Below, piece after piece: positions 6,304 to 15,523 of a stretch of DNA of 42,322 nt. Numbering within the stretch: position 1 is the first letter of the stretch; each line of letters opens with the position of its first letter. Origin of the DNA: Gammaproteobacteria bacterium. Its GTDB lineage: Bacteria > Pseudomonadota > Gammaproteobacteria > Steroidobacterales > Woeseiaceae. Below the pieces are notes generated by a model, which searched no databases, was not told where the DNA came from, and saw only the letters and a list, made by a program, of their open reading frames with translations. The position numbers and the translations under genes were made by a program. The stretch covers positions 1-42,322 of the forward strand of contig SMWE01000001.1 of NCBI GenBank assembly GCA_004357475.1, written 5' to 3'.

Positions 6304-9300
6304 GGCAATGTGATTCCCCGTTCGTCAAGCAAATGCCGGATCGCATCGACAAGCTCCGCGTCCTGATACGGCTTACCGAGATAATCATTAACACCTGTTT
6401 CGATCGCTCGGGCACGGTGCTTGTCGCCAACTCTTGACGTGATCATAATAATCGGCACATCCGACACCCGTTCGTCATTTCGAACGTACGTCGCGAATTC
6501 GTATCCATCCATGTTCGGCATTTCAATGTCCAGCAGGATAATGTCCGGCTTCGCATCCTGCAGCACACTGATTGCGTCAATTCCATCTTTGGCGGTAACC
6601 ACGCGCATGCCGTTGCGTCCAAGGAATCGTTCCATCACGCGACGCACCGTAATCGAATCGTCGACGATCATCGCCAGCGGCCGATCGTCGACCGGCGTTG
6701 GCGGTGCACTCTTGAGTTCGATGACAGGCGCACCGCTGCGCAGCAGCGCATTGATATCGAGAATAAGCACAATGCGACCATCACCCAGAATCGTTGCGCC
6801 GGAGATACCGCGGATACTTGCCAGCTGCGGGCCTACAGATTTGACGACGATTTCCCGGCTGGCAATCATTTCGTCGGTGAGCAACGCCGCGGAATCCTCG
6901 CCGGCGCGCACCAGAATTACCGGAATGAAAGTCTCTTCTTCGGGTAATTGGGCAAATTGAGCACCGAGGTACATGCCGAGGTGACGGAAATGATAAATCT
7001 GTTCTCCGTATTCGTAGCTGGGGTCACTTCGACTCAGCAAGTTCTCCAGTTCGGATTTTGCGATGCGGGCTACGCCCTCGACAGTTGGCAGCGGCAACGC
7101 ATAGATCTCGTCGCCCGTCCTGACTATCAATGCCTGCGTGATGGCGAGCGTAAACGGCAATCGAATCGTGAAGTTTGTGCCCTGACCAGTAACCGATGAG
7201 ATCTGCAGCGATCCACCCAATTGCTTGACTTCGGTGGCGACGACGTCCATGCCGACACCGCGGCCGGCGGACTGGGTTACCCTGGTCGCCGTACTGAATC
7301 CGGGCATCAGGATCAATTGCATGATCTCGTCGTCACTTACCGTGCCATTCGGGCTCAGCAGCTCTTTCTCATATGCCTTGCGGCGAATTGCTTCCACGTC
7401 GAGGCCGGCTCCATCATCAGCGACGTCAATAACCATTTCCGCACCTTCGCGATGCAGCCGTATGGTGATGTGCCCTGTCGCCGGTTTTCCTGCGGCTTGT
7501 CTGTCCTCAGGTTTCTCCAGGCCATGAATAATGGCGTTGCGCATCATATGCTCGAACGGCGGTAGCATCTTGTCGAGCACCTGCCGGTCCAACTCTCCGG
7601 ATGCACCCTCGACGGCGAGTTCGGCCCGCTTGCCGGCCTCCTTAGCGACCTGCCTGACGAGTCTCGTCAACCTCGGTACGTACTGCTGGAAGGGCACCAT
7701 GCGGGTACGCATCAAGCCGTCCTGAAGTTCCGATGTTACGCGTGCCTGCTGCACGAGCAATGTTTCGGCATCTGAAGTGACCGACTGCAGTAAGTCCTTG
7801 AGACTGGCCATGTCGCTGGCCGATTCGGCGAGCGCGCGCGTCAATTGCTGAATATTGGAGTAGCGGTCCAGCTCGAGTGGATCGAAATCCTGTGCCGCCA
7901 GCGTGTCCTGATGGCCGTGCTTTATTTGCGCTTCGGTCTCGATTTCGAGCTTGCGGAGCTGTTCGCGAAGTCTTGCGACGGTTTGTTCGAGTTCATCGAG
8001 GTGAAACTCGATCGTATTGACCTCCTGGCTCAGCCGCGAATGATAGATACTGATCTCGCCGGCGGCATTCAGCAGGTTTTCGAGGATGTCCGCATCGATG
8101 CGCGCGAATTCCTGACGAGCATCGCCAGCCCGTTGATACGGTACGGCCTGGACCTCGACCACAGATTTTACCGCTGCGACTTCCGCAAGCGCTTCTTCCG
8201 CAGGCTCTTTGACAGCCGGTGTCTTTGTGGCCGCTTTTTCCTTTTTGGCGACTTTCTCTGCGGGCACCTTGGCTGCTGGCGGCGTTGCATCCTCCGGCGC
8301 CGCTGGTTCAAGCTCTGGCGCGGATGCGCTGATTTCCGCCAGCTCTTCGTTGCGGGGTGTATCGAGGATGACCATGCTGAGGGCGTCTTGCGGCTCGGTC
8401 GTGAATTCGACCGACACGGACTCAGAGTCCAGATCAGCCTGCATCGCGGTATCGGTCATCGGCGGAGGCTCAGCAGCCGACAAATCTCCGGCATTAAGTG
8501 CGCGAATCCGTCTCTCGAGTTCCGCCGCAGCCGTTACTTTCTTGCCGGCTATAACCATGTCCCGCATTCGATGCAGTTCGTCGATGCTGAGCTGCAGGAG
8601 GTTGTCAATTTGCAGGCTCGGAGCAATTTGTCCGTCATCGATGCTGACCAGGAGCGCTTCGAGTTCATGGCTCAGATCACCCATCGGCATAATTCCGGCC
8701 ATGCGTGCACCACCTTTGAGAGTGTGCAGATGACGTTTGAGCTCCTCGATATGATCTCGCGACTCGCGCTCCCTGGCCCAGCGACCCAGCGCCCGGTCCG
8801 CTGATTCCAGGAGTTCCGCCGCCTCCTCGGAGAAAATAGCCGCAATCTCGGCGTCGTATTCCGCTGCTTCTGCCGGTTCCTCTGCGGCTTCTGCAATCTG
8901 CTCCACGATCGCCGTCTCCGCTGCCTGATGCTGCTGGTCCAACGGCGGCTCAAGCGCGTTGGTCAAATTCGTCACGTGCTCTATCAGTACTGCAAAATCA
9001 GAGCGTGTGCGATCGGCTTTGTTAATATCCGCCACAATTGTCGCAATCGCCTGGGTAATGGCGCGCAGTGCGTCGATACCCGATTGCTGCAGCCCGATTT
9101 TCAGGTCATAAGCTCTGCGCACGTAGCGATTCAATGCGCCGGCAACGGCAGCGCCGCGTTCGACGTTGGCCATGTTCGCACTACCGTGCAAGGTATGGCA
9201 GGCACGATACAACTTGTCGGTTACCTGAAAAGGCGGCTGGTGCCCCCCGCAAGCGTCCAGGTAGTCGTTGATGATCTTCAGGTGACCCGTAGTCTCTTTC

Positions 9301-11690
9301 GAGAATATGTCGAGCAGCACCGGATCCATTTCCAGTGCATCTGCGTCGCCCTTCATTTCCTCCGCGGCTGGTGTCGCGATCGTCAAAACAGCCGCGTTGG
9401 GATCGCCGTCGGCAAATGCATTCGCGCGCGCCATCATCAGGTTGACGTCTGCAGCCGGTTCAGTGCCGACCTCCAGTTGCTCAACCAGTTCCGGCACAAC
9501 CGCGGCAGCTTCGAGAATGAATTCAATCATCGGCGGGTTACGCGTAAGCGTACGGTTAATCAGCCGGTTCAGTAGATTCTCGACGCTCCAGCAATACTCA
9601 CCAATTCGTTCAGCGCCGACCATTCGTCCGCTCCCCTTGAGCGTATGGAACGAACGGCGCACCGTAATCAGTGCTTCCATGTCATCCGGCGACTTTGACC
9701 ACGCCGGCAAGTCGCGATTGATCGTTGCGATCTCTTCCTTGGCTTCCTCGATGAACAATTCGAGCAGTTCCGGATCGAGATGCTCGGCGTCCGGCGCAAC
9801 GACCGGCGCCTGCATCACGTCCGTGGCCCTCATTTTCGCAGCTTCGCGCTCATGGTCCGCTGCAATAGCATCGAGATCTGACCTCGAAACTCTCATCGTC
9901 TCCGATATCGGCACTTCTTCCTTCAATTCCTTGATGAGCCGCTTTTCGAGATCGCGCAATACGGCAAGACAGGCCTCTGCGTTATCGAGCATGTACCACG
10001 GCTCGCTTCGCCCGGCTTTGACGGTCTCCATGTAGTACTCGATACTGACGATAGCGTCGGCCAGCCGATCGGTTTCCTTCTGCGTCAATCTGCTAGGGCC
10101 ACCGCCGCCCAGGGCCAGGATAATCAGGTTGCCGACGCGGTCAACAACGTCCATAGCTCGCGACTTGTTGAGCATCATCAGGCCAGCCTTGATGCCGCGA
10201 ATCAGCGCGGGAACACTGTCGAGACCCTGCGAGGGGCCAGGGGACCCGAGACTCTGACTGAATGTCTCCTTGATGCGCGCAAGGTTGATGATGCTCTCTC
10301 GCATTACCGCCTCCGCCACACCCTTGTAATCGGCATCTTCGACGGGCGGCAGCGCAGCTTCGTCACCGGCGACTGCCGGCTCCGGCGGTACGATCAGCCG
10401 GACCAGTTGCTGATCGAGACGATCCTCTACACGCAGCAGTGTCGACGCAATTTCAATGAGGGTCTCTTCATCGGCAGCACCACCCTGGGTGACTATCGTC
10501 TTGAGCCGGTCAATTTCAGAATCGATATCGCCGCGCAGTTCGCCAAGGCCCAGTACGCCGAGCGTGTCGCTGATTTTCTTCAGTAAATCGAGCTGGGGTA
10601 CGAGCTCTGATGGCTTGTTCATGCCGGTACGAACATAAATGTCGAGCACGTCTTTAACGCGCGCGAGGTCTTCCTTGATCGCCGCAGCGACCGTCTTCAT
10701 GAGTTTTACGCTTGGCGCGGAAAGACTTTCCCTGGCATGCTCAACCTGCTCATCACCCGGCAGAAGTTCGGCAAGATTGAACGCGGCCCGGATTTCACTG
10801 ATGCGCTCACCGCCATTGCTCGAGCGAGCAACATAATACAAGAGATTATTCAGAAGATCGGTGACAGGATGCTTGTCGAAGGCCTCGATTCCTTCGTCAA
10901 TCATCAGTTTGATCTGCCGGTCCGTCTGTCCCAGCAGTCGTTTAAGCGCAACCGACGTTTCAAGTCCACCGTTTTGCAGCGATTCGAGAACGCCACTAAC
11001 GACCCACCAAAGCTGGTACATATCATCGCGATTTGCGCAATGTTCCAATGCCTCAATGACGCTGGACAACGTGCCCAGATGCAGTTCGGAGTCCACACCT
11101 TTGATCCAACCCAGCAACGCAAGCTGGAATTTCGGTCGAAGTTTGGTGGCTACAGATACCGGGTCTTCACCGCTGGCTTCGCGGTCGGCTTTTCCGTCGA
11201 GCTTATGTTGCGGAGACAGATTCAACAGCAGCAAAGTGCCCTCCGACAGCAACGGCTGTCCCCGCGCCGCGCGCAGGTCGTTCAAAATCGGTAACAACAC
11301 GAGCGCGATATCGCGACCGCCGGCCAAAAGCCGGTCGATGTAGATTGGCAGCTGCACCATCGAACGTGTCAGCACATCCAGGCCATCTTCGCGGCCCTTG
11401 CCGGGGCGCAGGTTGGCAAGATAGCTGCAGACCGCTTCCATTTCCTCGGCCAGCAAAGCGGCGCCGTAGGTCTCGGTAAGCTTCAGCGCCCCGCTTACCT
11501 GGTGCAGTAGTTGACCACTTCTGACCAGCGCGGTCGATCCGCCCCGGCCCTCGACACTATCCTCAAGTGCGAGCTGAGAATTCCGAATGGTCTCCAGCAG
11601 CTCCTGGCTGATGAGTTCAAGTGCGTTTACAGTGGCCTCGACGATCCCGTTACCGCCTGGCGTTTCCTGAATGCCCGATTGGCTGCTCAT
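6300..11690 (-). CDS. chpA: Hybrid chemosensory histidine kinase ChpA
   Basis: A 1796-residue CheA-type hybrid kinase that controls type IV pilus function. Residues 1 to about 620 are helical, without a clear phospho-acceptor motif. Three HPt domains follow, with acceptor histidines His682 (FHTLKGSGRMVG), His832 (CHTLHGSANMAN) and His989 (HTLKGGARMAG). Next come an Ala/Glu/Lys-rich linker (about 1100-1190), a dimerisation region, the ATPase with N-box HMMRNAIIHGLEKPEDR (near 1382), DDGAGLD and GRGVGMD, a CheW domain (about 1510-1650) and a C-terminal receiver with phospho-acceptor Asp1721 (LLDIEMPNMDG). Pseudomonas ChpA is about 2,470 residues with more phosphotransfer domains, so this is a shortened version. 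It lies 25 bases after pilJ and overlaps chpC. No frameshift interrupts its 5.4 kb. Confidence 0.93.
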   Translation of the reverse strand: MSSQSGIQETPGGNGIVEATVNALELISQELLETIRNSQLALEDSVEGRGGSTALVRSGQLLHQVSGALKLTETYGAALLAEEMEAVCSYLANLRPGKGREDGLDVLTRSMVQLPIYIDRLLAGGRDIALVLLPILNDLRAARGQPLLSEGTLLLLNLSPQHKLDGKADREASGEDPVSVATKLRPKFQLALLGWIKGVDSELHLGTLSSVIEALEHCANRDDMYQLWWVVSGVLESLQNGGLETSVALKRLLGQTDRQIKLMIDEGIEAFDKHPVTDLLNNLLYYVARSSNGGERISEIRAAFNLAELLPGDEQVEHARESLSAPSVKLMKTVAAAIKEDLARVKDVLDIYVRTGMNKPSELVPQLDLLKKISDTLGVLGLGELRGDIDSEIDRLKTIVTQGGAADEETLIEIASTLLRVEDRLDQQLVRLIVPPEPAVAGDEAALPPVEDADYKGVAEAVMRESIINLARIKETFSQSLGSPGPSQGLDSVPALIRGIKAGLMMLNKSRAMDVVDRVGNLIILALGGGGPSRLTQKETDRLADAIVSIEYYMETVKAGRSEPWYMLDNAEACLAVLRDLEKRLIKELKEEVPISETMRVSRSDLDAIAADHEREAAKMRATDVMQAPVVAPDAEHLDPELLELFIEEAKEEIATINRDLPAWSKSPDDMEALITVRRSFHTLKGSGRMVGAERIGEYCWSVENLLNRLINRTLTRNPPMIEFILEAAAVVPELVEQLEVGTEPAADVNLMMARANAFADGDPNAAVLTIATPAAEEMKGDADALEMDPVLLDIFSKETTGHLKIINDYLDACGGHQPPFQVTDKLYRACHTLHGSANMANVERGAAVAGALNRYVRRAYDLKIGLQQSGIDALRAITQAIATIVADINKADRTRSDFAVLIEHVTNLTNALEPPLDQQHQAAETAIVEQIAEAAEEPAEAAEYDAEIAAIFSEEAAELLESADRALGRWARERESRDHIEELKRHLHTLKGGARMAGIMPMGDLSHELEALLVSIDDGQIAPSLQIDNLLQLSIDELHRMRDMVIAGKKVTAAAELERRIRALNAGDLSAAEPPPMTDTAMQADLDSESVSVEFTTEPQDALSMVILDTPRNEELAEISASAPELEPAAPEDATPPAAKVPAEKVAKKEKAATKTPAVKEPAEEALAEVAAVKSVVEVQAVPYQRAGDARQEFARIDADILENLLNAAGEISIYHSRLSQEVNTIEFHLDELEQTVARLREQLRKLEIETEAQIKHGHQDTLAAQDFDPLELDRYSNIQQLTRALAESASDMASLKDLLQSVTSDAETLLVQQARVTSELQDGLMRTRMVPFQQYVPRLTRLVRQVAKEAGKRAELAVEGASGELDRQVLDKMLPPFEHMMRNAIIHGLEKPEDRQAAGKPATGHITIRLHREGAEMVIDVADDGAGLDVEAIRRKAYEKELLSPNGTVSDDEIMQLILMPGFSTATRVTQSAGRGVGMDVVATEVKQLGGSLQISSVTGQGTNFTIRLPFTLAITQALIVRTGDEIYALPLPTVEGVARIAKSELENLLSRSDPSYEYGEQIYHFRHLGMYLGAQFAQLPEEETFIPVILVRAGEDSAALLTDEMIASREIVVKSVGPQLASIRGISGATILGDGRIVLILDINALLRSGAPVIELKSAPPTPVDDRPLAMIVDDSITVRRVMERFLGRNGMRVVTAKDGIDAISVLQDAKPDIILLDIEMPNMDGYEFATYVRNDERVSDVPIIMITSRVGDKHRARAIETGVNDYLGKPYQDAELVDAIRHLLDERGITLP

Positions 11691-11715
11691 TGCTTGTCAG
11701 GACGTATACGGGCGC

Positions 11716-13746
11716 CTAACCTGCGGCCTTTTTCCCGGCCGGCTGCGGCGCTGGCGTTCGCTGAGGTGGTGGATTCACCGAAGTCGCTACCGACAGTTTG
11801 CCGGCCTGCGCAGTGGAACTGGGCAGCGTGAATCCGGCCACTGTCTTTCTCAGCTGCGACGCGAGCGCAGATAACTTGGAAATCGACGCGGCGGTGGCCG
11901 TCGTAGCCTTGCCGGTCTGGTCACTGATTTCCTTGAGCTTCCTGGTGCGGCGCGTAACGTCGGCGGCGGATCTAGCTAGCTGCCGCGCAGAGTTGGAAAT
12001 ATTCTGGACGAGGCTAGCGATCTGATTAGATACCTGCTCGATCTCGTCGAGCGCAGCACCAGCGTTTTCGGCAAGCAATGCGCCGCCAACCACGTCGGTG
12101 GTACTCCGTTCCATGGAAACGACAGCCTCGTTAGTATCTGACTGGATGGTTCTGACGAGTACTTCGATCTGCTTGGTGGCGTTCGTCGAACGTTCTGCAA
12201 GCCGCTGCACTTCGTCGGCAACGACAGCGAAACCACGTCCGGCTTCGCCAGCCATCGACGCCTGAATCGACGCATTCAACGCAAGGATATTGGTCTGCTC
12301 AGCAATGTCATTGATGAGTTCGATGATGTTGCCGATTTCCTGCGAGCTTTCGCCAAGCCGCTTGATTCGTTTTGATGTATCCTGAATAGTTTCCCGAATG
12401 GTATTCATACCGTCGATCGTTCGACGCACCGCGTCACCGCCTTTGTGCGCAACTTCGACCGAATGCCGTGCTACGTCTGATGAGCGTTCCGCATTTCCGG
12501 ATACTTCTTCGATCGATGCGGCCATCGACACGATTGACTCGGTCGCCGCCGCGATTTCTTTTGTTTGCGTAGCAGACGCCCGCGCCATATGCACCGCGGT
12601 GCTTGCGGTTTGCTTCGCCGCCGAATCAACCATGATGGCCGTGTCGTTGATCGTCACCACCAGCTCGCGCAATTTCTCAATCGCGTAATTGATCGAGTCG
12701 GCGATCGCGCCGGTGATATCTTCGGTTACCGTTGCCTCCACCGTCAAATCACCATCGGCAAGACTGCCCAGTTCGTCCAGCAACCTGAGAATTGCCTGCT
12801 GGTTTTTATCATTCTGTTCCGACTGCTCTCTCGATGTAGCTTCATAACCGGCTGTTTTCGAGTGCATGAAAATAAGGGCGATTACAAGCAATAGCGCCAG
12901 ACCCAGCAAAGCAGGCGGCACTAACGGCTCAGCCAGAATTCCCCCGTCACCGGATCCGGCATCGGAAAACTCGGATTCAAGCAGCATGGACGAAAGACTG
13001 GCAGCCCCGGACAGGCTGGCGACAATGCCGGCCAGATCGGCACCGACAGCAGACTTAACCTGTGCCTCAATCTCCACGAGTTCGCTGATGACCGGCACCA
13101 GTGCAAGTTCCCTGGTTGCATCATCCAGAGCTCCAACATCCAGGGTGGTGTCGGCGCCGGAAAGCGCATCGGTGACCATGCGCATATAGGTCATGTCGGT
13201 TGCGATGGCTGCAGCAATCGTCTCTGCGTCGCCGGAGCCGACGCTTGCCGCCAGCAGCGCAAGCGAAATCTGCACAGCTGCGCCGCGATTCTGGAATTCC
13301 TGGATTACGGCTGTTGCGCCGGATCGGCTCAGCAGTTCATCGGACGCTGACAGCAATACCGGCATGTGCTGATTGACAGACGCGGATGCAGAAAAAATAG
13401 ACTCGATATCGGCGCGCCTGGCCAGGATAGCCTGGGCATGCCGGTTCAATTCATCCCAGGCGGCTGCTCCTCCCGGCATTCCAGACAACGAAGAATCCCG
13501 GCGCAGACTCGTGAGACGTTGCACATCGTTTGCAAGCCTCGAAAATCCGTCTGCTTCCCCACTCACTGCTGCTGCCGCATGCAGCGGAATAGCCTGCGAT
13601 ACAGCGGCAAGTGCAGTGCCAGGGCCATCGGACGAGGCGCTGCCGGTTAGCTGCAGAGTCAGTATCCCGCCCGTCGCAAGGAGCACCAGCCCCAGCAATA
13701 GCGCAATTAATGTAAAAGCGGATGATTTGTCAGTATTTCGAGCCAT
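11716..13746 (-). CDS. pilJ: Type IV pilus methyl-accepting chemoreceptor PilJ
   Basis: The 676-residue receptor of the Chp system. A first membrane helix lies at about residues 11-32, a periplasmic helical region follows, and a second helix sits at about 272-295. The cytoplasmic part contains a HAMP-like linker and a signalling hairpin whose tip, EQTNILALNASIQASMAGEAGRG, has the SIQASMAGE variant typical of PilJ rather than ordinary chemoreceptors. The C-terminus is a Pro/Ala/Lys-rich tail. PilJ senses pilus or surface state and sets ChpA activity through PilI. No methyltransferase (PilK) or methylesterase (ChpB) gene is present here, so methylation-based adaptation may be absent or encoded elsewhere. 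Confidence 0.92.
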   Translation of the reverse strand: MARNTDKSSAFTLIALLLGLVLLATGGILTLQLTGSASSDGPGTALAAVSQAIPLHAAAAVSGEADGFSRLANDVQRLTSLRRDSSLSGMPGGAAAWDELNRHAQAILARRADIESIFSASASVNQHMPVLLSASDELLSRSGATAVIQEFQNRGAAVQISLALLAASVGSGDAETIAAAIATDMTYMRMVTDALSGADTTLDVGALDDATRELALVPVISELVEIEAQVKSAVGADLAGIVASLSGAASLSSMLLESEFSDAGSGDGGILAEPLVPPALLGLALLLVIALIFMHSKTAGYEATSREQSEQNDKNQQAILRLLDELGSLADGDLTVEATVTEDITGAIADSINYAIEKLRELVVTINDTAIMVDSAAKQTASTAVHMARASATQTKEIAAATESIVSMAASIEEVSGNAERSSDVARHSVEVAHKGGDAVRRTIDGMNTIRETIQDTSKRIKRLGESSQEIGNIIELINDIAEQTNILALNASIQASMAGEAGRGFAVVADEVQRLAERSTNATKQIEVLVRTIQSDTNEAVVSMERSTTDVVGGALLAENAGAALDEIEQVSNQIASLVQNISNSARQLARSAADVTRRTRKLKEISDQTGKATTATAASISKLSALASQLRKTVAGFTLPSSTAQAGKLSVATSVNPPPQRTPAPQPAGKKAAG

Positions 13747-13786
13747 GGCTTTGCAATACCAAAGTCAATTCAAAATTAACGCCGCC

Positions 13787-14347
13787 CTAATCGGCGGCGG
13801 CCTGCAGAAACGCGCTGCTTTCCACCAGATCGTATAATGCGAATATCGGCCATACGTCACGGCCTCGTTGATAGGCGCCGCTCAGATACTGGTCACAGCG
13901 AACGGCAGTTTGCGGTGCCTTTTCATTGAATTCGCTGTTCATGAAGCGCCTGAATCCCTTCACTTCATCCACAACCAGGCCGGCGGGAATTTCCCGATGG
14001 TTGACGGATATAATGCGCGTGGCTCGACACAACGATGTGCGTCCGCTGCCTAGCAGCATCTTCAGATCGATGAGCGGCAATAAGTGACCGCGAAGATTCG
14101 CTATTCCGAGCATCCAGCGCTTCGCGCCGGGTACCCGGGTGATCGCGTCCGGCAGCATCAGGACTTCCCGGACCTGATCACGGTTTGCGACAAACTGTTC
14201 CTGGCCCATGCGAAAACCGACGCCGACCCACTCCTCTGGCATGCCGCCGCCCTTGCCCGCAAAAGCCACGCGGCTGCGTCGCTCCAGCTCCAGGAGCAAT
14301 TCAAATGGTTTCTCGACGAGCGCTGCCAGTTGCGGGGTCTTGGCCAT
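13787..14347 (-). CDS. pilI: CheW-like coupling protein PilI
   Basis: A 186-residue CheW-domain protein that couples PilJ to ChpA. Features are the opening helix LAALVEKPFELLLELERRSR, then the CheW core VGVGFRMGQEQFVANRDQVREVL, the block WMLGIANLRGHLLPLIDLKMLLG and GLVVDEVKGFRR. An N-terminal extension of about 45 residues before the CheW core is the normal PilI layout. It lies four bases after pilH and 40 bases before pilJ, in the canonical pilG-H-I-J order. Confidence 0.92.
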   Translation of the reverse strand: MAKTPQLAALVEKPFELLLELERRSRVAFAGKGGGMPEEWVGVGFRMGQEQFVANRDQVREVLMLPDAITRVPGAKRWMLGIANLRGHLLPLIDLKMLLGSGRTSLCRATRIISVNHREIPAGLVVDEVKGFRRFMNSEFNEKAPQTAVRCDQYLSGAYQRGRDVWPIFALYDLVESSAFLQAAAD

Positions 14348-14351
14348 TTAA

Positions 14352-14717
14352 TTAATCAGCCATTACCGAGTTGATTTTCTCGGCCAGCTCTTTTTGCCCG
14401 ATCGGCTTCACGATGTATTCGACTGCACCCTGGCGCATGCCCCAGATTTTGTCGGTCTCCTGGCCCTTGGTTGTCACCATGATGACCGGAATGCCTGAGG
14501 TTCGCGGGTCGTGCGTCAGCTTGCGAGTCGCCTGGAATCCGTTCATGCCTGGCATCACGATATCCATCAGTATGCAATCGGGCCGCGATGCCTCTGCCTG
14601 ACGGATGCCGTCCTCACCACTGTCCGCGACCAGTGTTTTAAAGCCGCTCTTTTCGAGCATTTTCTGAAACAGATGCAGCTCTGTCGGCGAATCATCGATT
14701 ATCAGGATTGTTGCCAT
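14352..14717 (-). CDS. pilH: Twitching motility response regulator PilH
   Basis: A 121-residue stand-alone CheY-like receiver. Acidic pair Asp8-Asp9, phospho-acceptor Asp52 (ILMDIVMPGMNG), Thr82 and Lys104 are all present, so it should be phosphorylated by ChpA. In Pseudomonas PilH acts with PilG, favouring retraction or draining phosphate from the kinase. There is no output domain. It lies 10 bases after pilG and four bases before pilI. Confidence 0.93.
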   Translation of the reverse strand: MATILIIDDSPTELHLFQKMLEKSGFKTLVADSGEDGIRQAEASRPDCILMDIVMPGMNGFQATRKLTHDPRTSGIPVIMVTTKGQETDKIWGMRQGAVEYIVKPIGQKELAEKINSVMAD

Positions 14718-14727
14718 TGCCCGTTCC

Positions 14728-15120
14728 TTAATTAATGTGGTTGGTAATTGCGCCCAACAACTCGTCTTTGGTGAAAGGTTTAGTCAGGTATTGCTCAGAC
14801 CCTACGATGCGGCCGCGGGCCCGATCGAACAAACCGTCTTTGCTCGACAACATGATGACGGGCGTATTCTTGAACACCTTGTTGTGTTTAATCAGGGAAC
14901 AGGTCTGATAGCCATCGAGCCGCGGCATCATGATGTCGACAAAAATAAGGTCAGGTTGATGATCGGCAATCTTGGAGAGGGCATCGAAACCGTCAATCGC
15001 CGTGAACACCTGGCATCCTTCCTTGGAAAGCAGCGTTTCCGCCGTCCGCCGGATGGTTTTACTGTCGTCCACGACCAGAATTTTGAGACCGTTCAGACCC
15101 CGAGAAGCATTTTTTGGCAC
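14728..15120 (-). CDS. pilG: Twitching motility response regulator PilG
   Basis: A 130-residue CheY-like receiver, first gene of the chp cluster. The core (LKILVVDDSKTIRRTAETLL, FVDIMMPRLDGYQTC, PVIMLSSKDGLFDRARGRIVGS, YLTKPF) is very close to P. aeruginosa PilG. Asp18/19, phospho-acceptor Asp62, Ser92 and Lys114 are intact. I chose the GTG at 15120, preceded by AGGA at six bases, giving near-usual length; an in-frame ATG at 15189 would add 23 unrelated residues. PilG promotes pilus extension and cAMP signalling in Pseudomonas. Confidence 0.92.
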   Translation of the reverse strand: MPKNASRGLNGLKILVVDDSKTIRRTAETLLSKEGCQVFTAIDGFDALSKIADHQPDLIFVDIMMPRLDGYQTCSLIKHNKVFKNTPVIMLSSKDGLFDRARGRIVGSEQYLTKPFTKDELLGAITNHIN

Positions 15121-15523
15121 CGGTTTTCCTCGCCCAGTTGCGACCTCTGCCGAGTTCGCGTTTCCACTCCACCAGCACCGGTCCTGCACCCATTCGCGCA
15201 GTCACCGGGCCGCTCCCGACAACCCCCAATTCGATTAAAGTTTGCATATTGTTTGCCGGGAAAATGACTTGTACCACATTGACCAATATGCCGCCACGAA
15301 AGGGGCCACAGCCCTCATGGCCTGCCTGAAAATTGCGCTGGATTACGCACTTACGTGCGGAAGTTTGAGGAATCTGAAAACGGGCACCGAAGCTCCTGAG
15401 AACGGCCGGGCGGACAATATTCAGACCGAAAACGGCTATGTGCCGGTATTGAGCGCACGGCCGGCGTTGTATAGTTAGCCGCTGCCCGGGAACCCGGTAA
15501 TCAGGAACGTAAGGACTTCGCGT
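15121..15523. other. Intergenic region between divergent pilG and gshB
   Basis: About 400 bases with no supported gene. It must hold promoters for both the chp cluster and the gshB run. A small perfect hairpin (CGCAC TTAC GTGCG) lies at 15346-15359. A candidate gshB promoter is listed separately; I found no convincing promoter for pilG. Short open frames here have no family features. Confidence 0.5.
15449..15475 (+). promoter_or_regulatory. Candidate gshB promoter
   Basis: TTGAGC (15449-15454) and TATAGT (15470-15475) are 15 bases apart; TATTGA two bases further upstream would give 17 bases but is a poorer hexamer. The start point would be about 40 bases before the gshB ATG. The -10 element is good and the -35 element uncertain. 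Confidence 0.35.

Noticed and set aside
7845-8804. Long plus-strand open frame inside chpA (319 codons)
   Set aside because: It lies antisense to clear ChpA domains (third HPt and linker), has no family features and reads as low-complexity Arg/Cys/Phe sequence expected from the reverse of a coding strand.
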